A stretch of 64,000 bases of DNA from Brienomyrus brachyistius (lineage: Eukaryota; Chordata; Actinopteri; Osteoglossiformes; Mormyridae). Below are positions 33,551 through 46,597 of the stretch, one piece after another. The stretch is from NCBI RefSeq assembly GCF_023856365.1, contig NW_026043003.1, positions 1 through 64,000 on the forward strand, given 5' to 3'. A program made the translations under genes and the position numbers. The stretch's first letter is position 1. Each line of letters begins with the position of its first letter. A model generated the notes under the pieces. It saw only the letters and a list, made by a program, of their open reading frames with translations, searched no databases and was not told the origin of the DNA.

Positions 33551-35351
33551 GTAGGGAGCCGCCCACTGGCCCAATGGCGGAATCCAATGGCGCAGCCGAA
33601 GGCTGTGAATGCGTGTTGGTCCTTCCAAGCGCTCCTGGGAATTACTTACCCTTTTTAATATACAAGATATTCTTTTAGACACACATCTGACTCCATTTTA
33701 TTAATGACCTTATTTCAGTATATTGTAGTCATGACGTTTATGTTGTTCGGATTACTTCGGGACTCTCCTTTAGATTACCAACTCTAGTTTACCCCTGACG
33801 AAGGAGTCCGCCAGATTCGCCTCGGCCGACAGGGCGATCCGTGGGCTTGTTCCACAGGGTTTGTCTTAGATGCACGGAAATCGGCACCATTTAAGACAAT
33901 GTCAGCCTCTGATTATTCGGGTCCCTCGACCTATATAATTTCCCAAAGGCCCAGTGTCTGCCAATTACTGAGCATGTGGGTGCCTCGGAGATTAAGCCGA
34001 TGTTTACCCGAACCACACGTACATCCACCTCAGAGGCTCAGCCGGGGGCAGCCCATATCATAACATGTGTCAACCTCAGCGGCTGTGACGGCGCACCTTT
34101 TGTTGCGGTAGTTTGTACGAGGTTTTACTTTGGGCTCGTCTCAGGGACTCCGCCGATGCCGCCCATTGTCTTACCATGTGAGCGTCTCAGGGACTATGCC
34201 CGGTGCCTAGGAACATAGTGTGTACGCCCCTCAGAGGGCAGACCGGTACCTTTCATCAGCATGTGTTGACCTCAGAGGTTAAGTCGGCCCGTAACTGAGC
34301 GTGTGCGAACTCCAGAGGTGCGGTTTTGGTATCCACCTAACTTAACTTGGGCAGTCGAGTTTGGGACCCGGATAAAGGGGATTTAACCCAGAGGCTGCAA
34401 GATAGTATTTATCACTTTAGTCCTAATCAGGATAGAAGTCCAATCTGGAAAGTTTATAAAGAAGTTAGCAAATCAGACAGTCATGAAGTAATCAAGACAA
34501 CATTTATTAAACATATTACAATATATAATTATTGACATGTGGCCACATACTTGTAAATACATTTGGACAAATACAATATTAAACAATCACATTCCTCAGC
34601 TGAGAGTGCACAAAGTTCTGCGGAAAGTATCTGACTACAGATGGACTTTCACGCAGTTCTCTGTGGGAGCTCTGATTACAGAGTAACTCCCCGAATCCTT
34701 CTGAGGCCCTTCCTTAAGTATCCAAACCAGGTGATGGCATGTCTCTGAAGACTGACCAATTTCGGTCAACGGTTAATTTTAGGGGCATTGTTGGCCTTGG
34801 TTCTCAAGTCCTCAGCCAATCAGATCACTTTAGGGGGTGGTCGTAATTCCCTTGTTCTGCCATGTGAGAGGCTCTCTCAGTTTGGTGGGTTTAGCCGAAG
34901 TTTCTATAGTTCTCTTAGGGAAAACTATACTGCCTTAAATCTGAGTGTATAACACTCGCCGTCTCATGCCTATTCAAACGAGACCAAACATGCGTGTATT
35001 TGTCCCTAACATCTATGTGTGGTGAGTTATCCTATTTCTAGTGGAAAAGGTGTCTGTGTCTGGGGACTGACAGCTGTTGTTGCTGTGGTTTGACTGTGGA
35101 ACTCCGGCCACTCCAGGGGGTGAAAGGTCTTGCTTTTTCTGTATTGCTCCAGTTATTCTCAGGAGCCGGCAGGGCTTTGCCTTCCTTAAAAGGGATGGTT
35201 TGATGCGTGGAGTCCAATCTTGCCTGGGCCAGTGGATCCTTTTCTTGGAGCTCTGAGATGGACTGATGCAGGCTGATCAGAGTTGGGGCCTGCAGGACCT
35301 ATAAGTTTTATGTCCTTACATCAATCTCTAGTTGTGATAGCAGTTGTTTCT

Positions 35352-35424
35352 GGCCACAACCGGGATTCGAACCCCGGTCTCCCGTGTGAAAGGCGGCGAT
35401 CTTACCACTACACTATCCAGCAAC
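35352..35424 (-). tRNA. trnae-uuc: tRNA-Glu(UUC)-like, U15 T1
   Basis: Consensus sequence. Confidence 0.6.
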
Positions 35425-35496
35425 TATATAATACAATATATAAAAAATATAATATAAATATAATATAAATATATAAAATATATAAAATATATTTTT

Positions 35497-35569
35497 GGCC
35501 ACAACCGGGATTCGAACCCCGGTCTCCCGTGTGAAAGGCGGCGATCTTACCACTACACTATCCAGCAAC
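35497..35569 (-). tRNA. trnae-uuc: tRNA-Glu(UUC)-like, U15 T2
   Basis: Consensus sequence. Confidence 0.6.
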
Positions 35570-36272
35570 TATATAATATAAGGGAGATTTACGGGAAAAT
35601 ACTAATACGGGAGGACGGCGCGAAAGAGAAGTAAAATACGGTAGTTTCCCGGCCAAAACGGGAGACTTGACAGCCTGAGATGGCTTTTCCAGCGAAAACG
35701 ACTTCATTATTTATCTGATTGATTTATCGACAGACCATCATACTTTTTAGACGTTATAATAACAACACTCTATTGATCCCCCTCTTACTGTCCATGATAC
35801 ACAATGACGAGACACATGTTCACTAATGACGAGAACTATTCTATTTTTCATGCCGGGTCCTTCAAATCTTACATTTACAAATCTTGTTCTTGTTCTCTGC
35901 TCGTTCCCGTAGATATATATTATTATACGGAGATTTACGGAGTCTTCAAAGACGGTCCAGCTCAAGGATCACTGTTGCTGTGGTGTAGATCAGCTGATCT
36001 GTAGTAGTCTTCTACGTACATCTTCTAGTAGACCTTCTGAGGGTACTTCACGCATTCTTGGTCGGAGGGTCCAGGTTTCCAGCTTAGCTTATTTCTTATT
36101 TCTCAGGTCAGCTGCTCTTGTATTCAGCCTACTAATATATATGGGGCTTGGTACCCAATCTCGGAATGTGGGGATGATGATATCTCCCCCCTGACCTGTC
36201 GTCCTGGCTCCCCCTTGTCGTAGCAATCGTGTTGTACCTCATCAATCTCTAGTTGTGATAGCAGTTGTTTCT

Positions 36273-36345
36273 GGCCACAACCGGGATTCGAACCCCGGTC
36301 TCCCGTGTGAAAGGCGGCGATCTTACCACTACACTATCCAGCAAC
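36273..36345 (-). tRNA. trnae-uuc: tRNA-Glu(UUC)-like, U16 T1
   Basis: Consensus sequence. Confidence 0.6.
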
Positions 36346-36417
36346 TATATAATACAATATATAAAAAATATAATATAAATATAATATAAATATATAAAAT
36401 ATATAAAATATATTTTT

Positions 36418-36490
36418 GGCCACAACCGGGATTCGAACCCCGGTCTCCCGTGTGAAAGGCGGCGATCTTACCACTACACTATCCAGCAAC
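36418..36490 (-). tRNA. trnae-uuc: tRNA-Glu(UUC)-like, U16 T2
   Basis: Consensus gene with a unique 5' flank: L sequence replaces the usual TATATAG context. Confidence 0.58.
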
Positions 36491-38298
36491 TATCAATGTA
36501 GGGAGCCGCCCACTGGCCCAATGGCGGAATCCAATGGCGCAGCCGAAGGCTGTGAATGCGTGTTGGTCCTTCCAAGCGCTCCTGGGAATTACTTACCCTT
36601 TTTAATATACAAGATATTCTTTTAGACACACATCTGACTCCATTTTATTAATGACCTTATTTCAGTATATTGTAGTCATGACGTTTATGTTGTTCGGATT
36701 ACTTCGGGACTCTCCTTTAGATTACCAACTCTAGTTTACCCCTGACGAAGGAGTCCGCCAGATTCGCCTCGGCCGACAGGGCGATCCGTGGGCTTGTTCC
36801 ACAGGGTTTGTCTTAGATGCACGGAAATCGGCACCATTTAAGACAATGTCAGCCTCTGATTATTCGGGTCCCTCGACCTATATAATTTCCCAAAGGCCCA
36901 GTGTCTGCCAATTACTGAGCATGTGGGTGCCTCGGAGATTAAGCCGATGTTTACCCGAACCACACGTACATCCACCTCAGAGGCTCAGCCGGGGGCAGCC
37001 CATATCATAACATGTGTCAACCTCAGCGGCTGTGACGGCGCACCTTTTGTTGCGGTAGTTTGTACGAGGTTTTACTTTGGGCTCGTCTCAGGGACTCCGC
37101 CGATGCCGCCCATTGTCTTACCATGTGAGCGTCTCAGGGACTATGCCCGGTGCCTAGGAACATAGTGTGTACGCCCCTCAGAGGGCAGACCGGTACCTTT
37201 CATCAGCATGTGTTGACCTCAGAGGTTAAGTCGGCCCGTAACTGAGCGTGTGCGAACTCCAGAGGTGCGGTTTTGGTATCCACCTAACTTAACTTGGGCA
37301 GTCGAGTTTGGGACCCGGATAAAGGGGATTTAACCCAGAGGCTGCAAGATAGTATTTATCACTTTAGTCCTAATCAGGATAGAAGTCCAATCTGGAAAGT
37401 TTATAAAGAAGTTAGCAAATCAGACAGTCATGAAGTAATCAAGACAACATTTATTAAACATATTACAATATATAATTATTGACATGTGGCCACATACTTG
37501 TAAATACATTTGGACAAATACAATATTAAACAATCACATTCCTCAGCTGAGAGTGCACAAAGTTCTGCGGAAAGTATCTGACTACAGATGGACTTTCACG
37601 CAGTTCTCTGTGGGAGCTCTGATTACAGAGTAACTCCCCGAATCCTTCTGAGGCCCTTCCTTAAGTATCCAAACCAGGTGATGGCATGTCTCTGAAGACT
37701 GACCAATTTCGGTCAACGGTTAATTTTAGGGGCATTGTTGGCCTTGGTTCTCAAGTCCTCAGCCAATCAGATCACTTTAGGGGGTGGTCGTAATTCCCTT
37801 GTTCTGCCATGTGAGAGGCTCTCTCAGTTTGGTGGGTTTAGCCGAAGTTTCTATAGTTCTCTTAGGGAAAACTATACTGCCTTAAATCTGAGTGTATAAT
37901 ACTCGCCGTCTCATGCCTATTCAAACGAGACCAAACATGCGTGTATTTGTCCCTAACATCTATGTGTGGTGAGTTATCCTATTTCTAGTGGAAAAGGTGT
38001 CTGTGTCTGGGGACTGACAGCTGTTGTTGCTGTGGTTTGACTGTGGAACTCCGGCCACTCCAGGGGGTGAAAGGTCTTGCTTTTTCTGTATTGCTCCAGT
38101 TATTCTCAGGAGCCGGCAGGGCTTTGCCTTCCTTAAAAGGGATGGTTTGATGCGTGGAGTCCAATCTTGCCTGGGCCAGTGGATCCTTTTCTTGGAGCTC
38201 TGAGATGGACTGATGCAGGCTGATCAGAGTTGGGGCCTGCAGGACCTATAAGTTTTATGTCCTTACATCAATCTCTAGTTGTGATAGCAGTTGTTTCT

Positions 38299-38371
38299 GG
38301 CCACAACCGGGATTCGAACCCCGGTCTCCCGTGTGAAAGGCGGCGATCTTACCACTACACTATCCAGCAAC
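38299..38371 (-). tRNA. trnae-uuc: tRNA-Glu(UUC)-like, U17 T1
   Basis: Consensus sequence. Confidence 0.6.
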
Positions 38372-38443
38372 TATATAATACAATATATAAAAAATATAAT
38401 ATAAATATAATATAAATATATAAAATATATAAAATATATTTTT

Positions 38444-38516
38444 GGCCACAACCGGGATTCGAACCCCGGTCTCCCGTGTGAAAGGCGGCGATCTTACCAC
38501 TACACTATCCAGCAAC
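38444..38516 (-). tRNA. trnae-uuc: tRNA-Glu(UUC)-like, U17 T2
   Basis: Consensus sequence. Confidence 0.6.
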
Positions 38517-39184
38517 TATATAATATAAGGGAGATTTACGGGAAAATACTAATACGGGAGGACGGCGCGAAAGAGAAGTAAAATACGGTAGTTTCCCGGC
38601 CAAAACGGGAGACTTGACAGCCTGAGATGGCTTTTCCAGCGAAAACGACTTCATTATTTATCTGATTGATTTATCGACAGACCATCATACTTTTTCTTAC
38701 TGTCCATGATACACAATGACGAGACACATGTTCACTAATGACGAGAACTATTCTATTTTTCATGCCGGGTCCTTCAAATCTTACATTTACAAATCTTGTT
38801 CTTGTTCTCTGCTCGTTCCCGTAGATATATATTATTATACGGAGATTTACGGAGTCTTCAAAGACGGTCCAGCTCAAGGATCACTGTTGCTGTGGTGTAG
38901 ATCAGCTGATCTGTAGTAGTCTTCTACGTACATCTTCTAGTAGACCTTCTGAGGGTACTTCACGCATTCTTGGTCGGAGGGTCCAGGTTTCCAGCTTAGC
39001 TTATTTCTTATTTCTCAGGTCAGCTGCTCTTGTATTCAGCCTACTAATATATATGGGGCTTGGTACCCAATCTCGGAATGTGGGGATGATGATATCTCCC
39101 CCCTGACCTGTCGTCCTGGCTCCCCCTTGTCGTAGCAATCGTGTTGTACCTCATCAATCTCTAGTTGTGATAGCAGTTGTTTCT

Positions 39185-39257
39185 GGCCACAACCGGGATT
39201 CGAACCCCGGTCTCCCGTGTGAAAGGCGGCGATCTTACCACTACACTATCCAGCAAC
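39185..39257 (-). tRNA. trnae-uuc: tRNA-Glu(UUC)-like, U18 T1
   Basis: Consensus sequence. Confidence 0.6.
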
Positions 39258-39329
39258 TATATAATACAATATATAAAAAATATAATATAAATATAATATA
39301 AATATATAAAATATATAAAATATATTTTT

Positions 39330-39402
39330 GGCCACAACCGGGATTCGAACCCCGGTCTCCCGTGTGAAAGGCGGCGATCTTACCACTACACTATCCAGCA
39401 AC
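39330..39402 (-). tRNA. trnae-uuc: tRNA-Glu(UUC)-like, U18 T2
   Basis: Consensus sequence. Confidence 0.6.
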
Positions 39403-40085
39403 TATATAATATAAGGGAGATTTACGGGAAAATACTAATACGGGAGGACGGCGCGAAAGAGAAGTAAAATACGGTAGTTTCCCGGCCAAAACGGGAGACT
39501 TGACAGCCTGAGATGGCTTTTCCAGCGAAAACGACTTCATTATTTATCTGATTGATTTATCGACAGACCATCATACTTTTTAGACGTTATAATAACAACA
39601 CTCTATTGATCCCCCTCTTACTGTCCATGATACACAATGACGAGACACATGTTCACTAATGACGAGAACTATTCTATTTTTCATGCCGGGTCCTTCAAAT
39701 CTTACATTTACAAATCTTGTTCTTGTTCTCTGCTCGTTCCCGTAGATATATATTATTATACGGAGATTTACGGAGTCTTCAAAGACGGTCCAGCTCAAGG
39801 ATCACTGTTGCTGTGGTGTAGATTCTACGTACATCTTCTAGTAGACCTTCTGAGGGTACTTCACGCATTCTTGGTCGGAGGGTCCAGGTTTCCAGCTTAG
39901 CTTATTTCTTATTTCTCAGGTCAGCTGCTCTTGTATTCAGCCTACTAATATATATGGGGCTTGGTACCCAATCTCGGAATGTGGGGATGATGATATCTCC
40001 CCCCTGACCTGTCGTCCTGGCTCCCCCTTGTCGTAGCAATCGTGTTGTACCTCATCAATCTCTAGTTGTGATAGCAGTTGTTTCT

Positions 40086-40158
40086 GGCCACAACCGGGAT
40101 TCGAACCCCGGTCTCCCGTGTGAAAGGCGGCGATCTTACCACTACACTATCCAGCAAC
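40086..40158 (-). tRNA. trnae-uuc: tRNA-Glu(UUC)-like, U19 T1
   Basis: Consensus sequence. Confidence 0.6.
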
Positions 40159-40230
40159 TATATAATACAATATATAAAAAATATAATATAAATATAATAT
40201 AAATATATAAAATATATAAAATATATTTTT

Positions 40231-40303
40231 GGCCACAACCGGGATTCGAACCCCGGTCTCCCGTGTGAAAGGCGGCGATCTTACCACTACACTATCCAGC
40301 AAC
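40231..40303 (-). tRNA. trnae-uuc: tRNA-Glu(UUC)-like, U19 T2
   Basis: Consensus sequence. Confidence 0.6.
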
Positions 40304-42775
40304 TATATAATATAAGGGAGATTTACGGGAAAATACTAATACGGGAGGACGGCGCGAAAGAGAAGTAAAATACGGTAGTTTCCCGGCCAAAACGGGAGAC
40401 TTGACAGCCTGAGATGGCTTTTCCAGCGAAAACGACTTCATTATTTATCTGATTGATTTATCGACAGACCATCATACTTTTTAGACGTTATAATAACAAC
40501 ACTCTATTGATCCCCCTCTTACTGTCCATGATACACAATGACGAGACACATGTTCACTAATGACGAGAACTATTCTATTTTTCATTCCTTCAAATCTTAC
40601 ATTTACAAATCTTGTTCTTGTTCTCTGCTCGTTCCCGTAGATATATATTATTATACGGAGATTTACGGAGTCTTCAAAGACGGTCCAGCTCAAGGATCAC
40701 TGTTGCTGTGGTGTAGATCAGCTGATCTGTAGTAGTCTTCTACGTACATCTTCTAGTAGACCTTCTGAGGGTACTTCACGCATTCTTGGTCGGAGGGTCC
40801 AGGTTTCCAGCTTAGCTTATTTCTTATTTCTCAGGTCAGCTGCTCTTGTATTCAGCCTACTAATATATATGGGGCTTGGTACCCAATCTCGGAATGTGGG
40901 GATGATGATATCTCCCCCCTGACCTGTCGTCCTGGCTCCCCCTTGTCGTAGCAATCGTGTTGTACCTCATCAATGTAGGGAGCCGCCCACTGGCCCAATG
41001 GCGGAATCCAATGGCGCAGCCGAAGGCTGTGAATGCGTGTTGGTCCTTCCAAGCGCTCCTGGGAATTACTTACCCTTTTTAATATACAAGATATTCTTTT
41101 AGACACACATCTGACTCCATTTTATTAATGACCTTATTTCAGTATATTGTAGTCATGACGTTTATGTTGTTCGGATTACTTCGGGACTCTCCTTTAGATT
41201 ACCAACTCTAGTTTACCCCTGACGAAGGAGTCCGCCAGATTCGCCTCGGCCGACAGGGCGATCCGTGGGCTTGTTCCACAGGGTTTGTCTTAGATGCACG
41301 GAAATCGGCACCATTTAAGACAATGTCAGCCTCTGATTATTCGGGTCCCTCGACCTATATAATTTCCCAAAGGCCCAGTGTCTGCCAATTACTGAGCATG
41401 TGGGTGCCTCGGAGATTAAGCCGATGTTTACCCGAACCACACGTACATCCACCTCAGAGGCTCAGCCGGGGGCAGCCCATATCATAACATGTGTCAACCT
41501 CAGCGGCTGTGACGGCGCACCTTTTGTTGCGGTAGTTTGTACGAGGTTTTACTTTGGGCTCGTCTCAGGGACTCCGCCGATGCCGCCCATTGTCTTACCA
41601 TGTGAGCGTCTCAGGGACTATGCCCGGTGCCTAGGAACATAGTGTGTACGCCCCTCAGAGGGCAGACCGGTACCTTTCATCAGCATGTGTTGACCTCAGA
41701 GGTTAAGTCGGCCCGTAACTGAGCGTGTGCGAACTCCAGAGGTGCGGTTTTGGTATCCACCTAACTTAACTTGGGCAGTCGAGTTTGGGACCCGGATAAA
41801 GGGGATTTAACCCAGAGGCTGCAAGATAGTATTTATCACTTTAGTCCTAATCAGGATAGAAGTCCAATCTGGAAAGTTTATAAAGAAGTTAGCAAATCAG
41901 ACAGTCATGAAGTAATCAAGACAACATTTATTAAACATATTACAATATATAATTATTGACATGTGGCCACATACTTGTAAATACATTTGGACAAATACAA
42001 TATTAAACAATCACATTCCTCAGCTGAGAGTGCACAAAGTTCTGCGGAAAGTATCTGACTACAGATGGACTTTCACGCAGTTCTCTGTGGGAGCTCTGAT
42101 TACAGAGTAACTCCCCGAATCCTTCTGAGGCCCTTCCTTAAGTATCCAAACCAGGTGATGGCATGTCTCTGAAGACTGACCAATTTCGGTCAACGGTTAA
42201 TTTTAGGGGCATTGTTGGCCTTGGTTCTCAAGTCCTCAGCCAATCAGATCACTTTAGGGGGTGGTCGTAATTCCCTTGTTCTGCCATGTGAGAGGCTCTC
42301 TCAGTTTGGTGGGTTTAGCCGAAGTTTCTATAGTTCTCTTAGGGAAAACTATACTGCCTTAAATCTGAGTGTATAACACTCGCCGTCTCATGCCTATTCA
42401 AACGAGACCAAACATGCGTGTATTTGTCCCTAACATCTATGTGTGGTGAGTTATCCTATTTCTAGTGGAAAAGGTGTCTGTGTCTGGGGACTGACAGCTG
42501 TTGTTGCTGTGGTTTGACTGTGGAACTCCGGCCACTCCAGGGGGTGAAAGGTCTTGCTTTTTCTGTATTGCTCCAGTTATTCTCAGGAGCCGGCAGGGCT
42601 TTGCCTTCCTTAAAAGGGATGGTTTGATGCGTGGAGTCCAATCTTGCCTGGGCCAGTGGATCCTTTTCTTGGAGCTCTGAGATGGACTGATGCAGGCTGA
42701 TCAGAGTTGGGGCCTGCAGGACCTATAAGTTTTATGTCCTTACATCAATCTCTAGTTGTGATAGCAGTTGTTTCT

Positions 42776-42848
42776 GGCCACAACCGGGATTCGAACCCCG
42801 GTCTCCCGTGTGAAAGGCGGCGATCTTACCACTACACTATCCAGCAAC
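42776..42848 (-). tRNA. trnae-uuc: tRNA-Glu(UUC)-like, U20 T1
   Basis: Consensus sequence. Confidence 0.6.
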
Positions 42849-42909
42849 TATATAATACAATATATAAAAAATATAATATAAATATATAAAATATATAAAA
42901 TATTTTTTT

Positions 42910-42982
42910 GGCCACAACCGGGATTCGAACCCCGGTCTCCCGTGTGAAAGGCAGCGATCTTACCACTACACTATCCAGCAAC
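42910..42982 (-). tRNA. trnae-uuc: tRNA-Glu(UUC)-like, U20 T2, variant
   Basis: G to A at 42953 changes a base in the 5' half of the anticodon stem, weakening an already imperfect stem. Confidence 0.5.
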
Positions 42983-43685
42983 TATATAATATAAGGGAGA
43001 TTTATGGGAAAATACTAATACGGGAGGACGGCGCGAAAGAGAAGTAAAATACGGTAGTTTCCCGGCCAAAACGGGAGACTTGACAGCCTGAGATGGCTTT
43101 TCCAGCGAAAACGACTTCATTATTTATCTGATTGATTTATCGACAGACCATCATACTTTTTAGACGTTATAATAACAACACTCTATTGATCCCCCTCTTA
43201 CTGTCCATGATACACAATGACGAGACACATGTTCACTAATGACGAGAACTATTCTATTTTTCATGCCGGGTCCTTCAAATCTTACATTTACAAATCTTGT
43301 TCTTGTTCTCTGCTCGTTCCCGTAGATATATATTATTATACGGAGATTTACGGAGTCTTCAAAGACGGTCCAGCTCAAGGATCACTGTTGCTGTGGTGTA
43401 GATCAGCTGATCTGTAGTAGTCTTCTACGTACATCTTCTAGTAGACCTTCTGAGGGTACTTCACGCATTCTTGGTCGGAGGGTCCAGGTTTCCAGCTTAG
43501 CTTATTTCTTATTTCTCAGGTCAGCTGCTCTTGTATTCAGCCTACTAATATATATGGGGCTTGGTACCCAATCTCGGAATGTGGGGATGATGATATCTCC
43601 CCCCTGACCTGTCGTCCTGGCTCCCCCTTGTCGTAGCAATCGTGTTGTACCTCATCAATCTCTAGTTGTGATAGCAGTTGTTTCT

Positions 43686-43758
43686 GGCCACAACCGGGAT
43701 TCGAACCCCGGTCTCCCGTGTGAAAGGCGGCGATCTTACCACTACACTATCCAGCAAC
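43686..43758 (-). tRNA. trnae-uuc: tRNA-Glu(UUC)-like, U21 T1
   Basis: Consensus sequence. Confidence 0.6.
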
Positions 43759-43830
43759 TATATAATACAATATATAAAAAATATAATATAAATATAATAT
43801 AAATATATAAAATATATAAAATATATTTTT

Positions 43831-43903
43831 GGCCACAACCGGGATTCGAACCCCGGTCTCCCGTGTGAAAGGCGGCGATCTTACCACTACACTATCCAGC
43901 AAC
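43831..43903 (-). tRNA. trnae-uuc: tRNA-Glu(UUC)-like, U21 T2
   Basis: Consensus sequence. Confidence 0.6.
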
Positions 43904-46379
43904 TATATAATATAAGGGAGATTTACGGGAAAATACTAATACGGGAGGACGGCGCGAAAGAGAAGTAAAATACGGTAGTTTCCCGGCCAAAACGGGAGAC
44001 TTGACAGCCTGAGATGGCTTTTCCAGCGAAAACGACTTCATTATTTATCTGATTGATTTATCGACAGACCATCATACTTTTTAGACGTTATAATAACAAC
44101 ACTCTATTGATCCCCCTCTTACTGTCCATGATACACAATGACGAGACACATGTTCACTAATGACGAGAACTATTCTATTTTTCATGCCGGGTCCTTCAAA
44201 TCTTACATTTACAAATCTTGTTCTTGTTCTCTGCTCGTTCCCGTAGATATATATTATTATACGGAGATTTACGGAGTCTTCAAAGACGGTCCAGCTCAAG
44301 GATCACTGTTGCTGTGGTGTAGATCAGCTGATCTGTAGTAGTCTTCTACGTACATCTTCTAGTAGACCTTCTGAGGGTACTTCACGCATTCTTGGTCGGA
44401 GGGTCCAGGTTTCCAGCTTAGCTTATTTCTTATTTCTCAGGTCAGCTGCTCTTGTATTCAGCCTACTAATATATATGGGGCTTGGTACCCAATCTCGGAA
44501 TGTGGGGATGATGATATCTCCCCCCTGACCTGTCGTCCTGGCTCCCCCTTGTCGTAGCAATCGTGTTGTACCTCATCAATGTAGGGAGCCGCCCACTGGC
44601 CCAATGGCGGAATCCAATGGCGCAGCCGAAGGCTGTGAATGCGTGTTGGTCCTTCCAAGCGCTCCTGGGAATTACTTACCCTTTTTAATATACAAGATAT
44701 TCTTTTAGACACACATCTGACTCCATTTTATTAATGACCTTATTTCAGTATATTGTAGTCATGACGTTTATGTTGTTCGGATTACTTCGGGACTCTCCTT
44801 TAGATTACCAACTCTAGTTTACCCCTGACGAAGGAGTCCGCCAGATTCGCCTCGGCCGACAGGGCGATCCGTGGGCTTGTTCCACAGGGTTTGTCTTAGA
44901 TGCACGGAAATCGGCACCATTTAAGACAATGTCAGCCTCTGATTATTCGGGTCCCTCGACCTATATAATTTCCCAAAGGCCCAGTGTCTGCCAATTACTG
45001 AGCATGTGGGTGCCTCGGAGATTAAGCCGATGTTTACCCGAACCACACGTACATCCACCTCAGAGGCTCAGCCGGGGGCAGCCCATATCATAACATGTGT
45101 CAACCTCAGCGGCTGTGACGGCGCACCTTTTGTTGCGGTAGTTTGTACGAGGTTTTACTTTGGGCTCGTCTCAGGGACTCCGCCGATGCCGCCCATTGTC
45201 TTACCATGTGAGCGTCTCAGGGACTATGCCCGGTGCCTAGGAACATAGTGTGTACGCCCCTCAGAGGGCAGACCGGTACCTTTCATCAGCATGTGTTGAC
45301 CTCAGAGGTTAAGTCGGCCCGTAACTGAGCGTGTGCGAACTCCAGAGGTGCGGTTTTGGTATCCACCTAACTTAACTTGGGCAGTCGAGTTTGGGACCCG
45401 GATAAAGGGGATTTAACCCAGAGGCTGCAAGATAGTATTTATCACTTTAGTCCTAATCAGGATAGAAGTCCAATCTGGAAAGTTTATAAAGAAGTTAGCA
45501 AATCAGACAGTCATGAAGTAATCAAGACAACATTTATTAAACATATTACAATATATAATTATTGACATGTGGCCACATACTTGTAAATACATTTGGACAA
45601 ATACAATATTAAACAATCACATTCCTCAGCTGAGAGTGCACAAAGTTCTGCGGAAAGTATCTGACTACAGATGGACTTTCACGCAGTTCTGTGGGAGCTC
45701 TGATTACAGAGTAACTCCCCGAATCCTTCTGAGGCCCTTCCTTAAGTATCCAAACCAGGTGATGGCATGTCTCTGAAGACTGACCAATTTCGGTCAACGG
45801 TTAATTTTAGGGGCATTGTTGGCCTTGGTTCTCAAGTCCTCAGCCAATCAGATCACTTTAGGGGGTGGTCGTAATTCCCTTGTTCTGCCATTTGAGAGGC
45901 TCTCTCAGTTTGGTGGGTTTAGCCGAAGTTTCTATAGTTCTCTTAGGGAAAACTATACTGCCTTAAATCTGAGTGTATAACACTCGCCGTCTCATGCCTA
46001 TTCAAACGAGACCAAACATGCGTGTATTTGTCCCCTAACATCTATGTGTGGTGAGTTATCCTATTTCTAGTGGAAAAGGTGTCTGTGTCTGGGGACTGAC
46101 AGCTGTTGTTGCTGTGGTTTGACTGTGGAACTCCCGCCACTCCAGGGGGTGAAAGGTCTTGCTTTTTCTGTATTGCTCCAGTTATTCTCAGGAGCCGGCA
46201 GGGCTTTGCCTCCTTAAAAGGGATGGTTTGATGCGTGGAGTCCAATCTTGCCTGGGCCAGTGATCCTTTTCTTGGAGCTCTGAGATGGACTGATGCAGGC
46301 TGATCAGAGTTGGGGCCTGCAGGACCTATAAGTTTTTATGTCCTTACATCAATCTCTAGTTGTGATAGCAGTTGTTTCT

Positions 46380-46452
46380 GGCCACAACCGGATTCGAACC
46401 CCGGTCTCCCCGTGTGAAAGGCGGCGATCTTACCACTACACTATCCAGCAAC
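46380..46452 (-). pseudogene. tRNA-Glu(UUC)-like, U22 T1, two indels
   Basis: One G is missing from the T arm (about 46389) and one C is inserted near 46410. Both lie in homopolymers, so these may be assembly errors rather than real damage. Confidence 0.5.
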
Positions 46453-46524
46453 TATATAATACATATATAAAAAATATAATATAAATATAATATAAATATA
46501 TAAAATATATAAAATATATTTTTT

Positions 46525-46597
46525 GGCCACAACCGTGATTCGAACCCCGGTCTCCCGTGTGAAAGGCGGCGATCTTACCACTACACTATCCAGCAAC
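46525..46597 (-). tRNA. trnae-uuc: tRNA-Glu(UUC)-like, U22 T2, variant
   Basis: G to T at 46536 disrupts a T-stem pair. Confidence 0.45.

Larger units (their letters stand above)
32656..35351 (-). repeat. Unit U14, S plus L (reference full unit)
   Basis: 2696 bp with every module complete: T1, spacer 32729-32800, T2, S 32874-33550 (short subtype), L 33551-35325, link 35326-35351. Confidence 0.92.
35352..36272 (-). repeat. Unit U15, S-only, short subtype
   Basis: 921 bp, no private rearrangement seen. Confidence 0.9.
36273..38298 (-). repeat. Unit U16, L-only
   Basis: 2026 bp. T2 is followed directly by L ('ccagcaactat|caatgtaggg', about 36493); the whole S module is missing. Confidence 0.9.
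38299..39184 (-). repeat. Unit U17, S-only, 35-bp deletion
   Basis: 886 bp; S jumps from 'catactttt' to 'cttactgtcc' at about 38695. Confidence 0.9.
39185..40085 (-). repeat. Unit U18, S-only, palindrome deleted
   Basis: 901 bp; 20 bp lost at about 39823 ('gtgtagattctacg'), removing half of the 14-bp palindrome. Confidence 0.9.
40086..42775 (-). repeat. Unit U19, S plus L, 6-bp deletion
   Basis: 2690 bp; 'gccggg' is lost near 40585. Confidence 0.9.
42776..43685 (-). repeat. Unit U20, S-only, 61-bp spacer
   Basis: 910 bp; short subtype with private 'tttatggg' in S. Confidence 0.9.
43686..46379 (-). repeat. Unit U21, S plus L, noisy from 45690
   Basis: 2694 bp. The first 2 kb are near-consensus; one-base indels become frequent from about 45690 onward in L. 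Confidence 0.88.
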
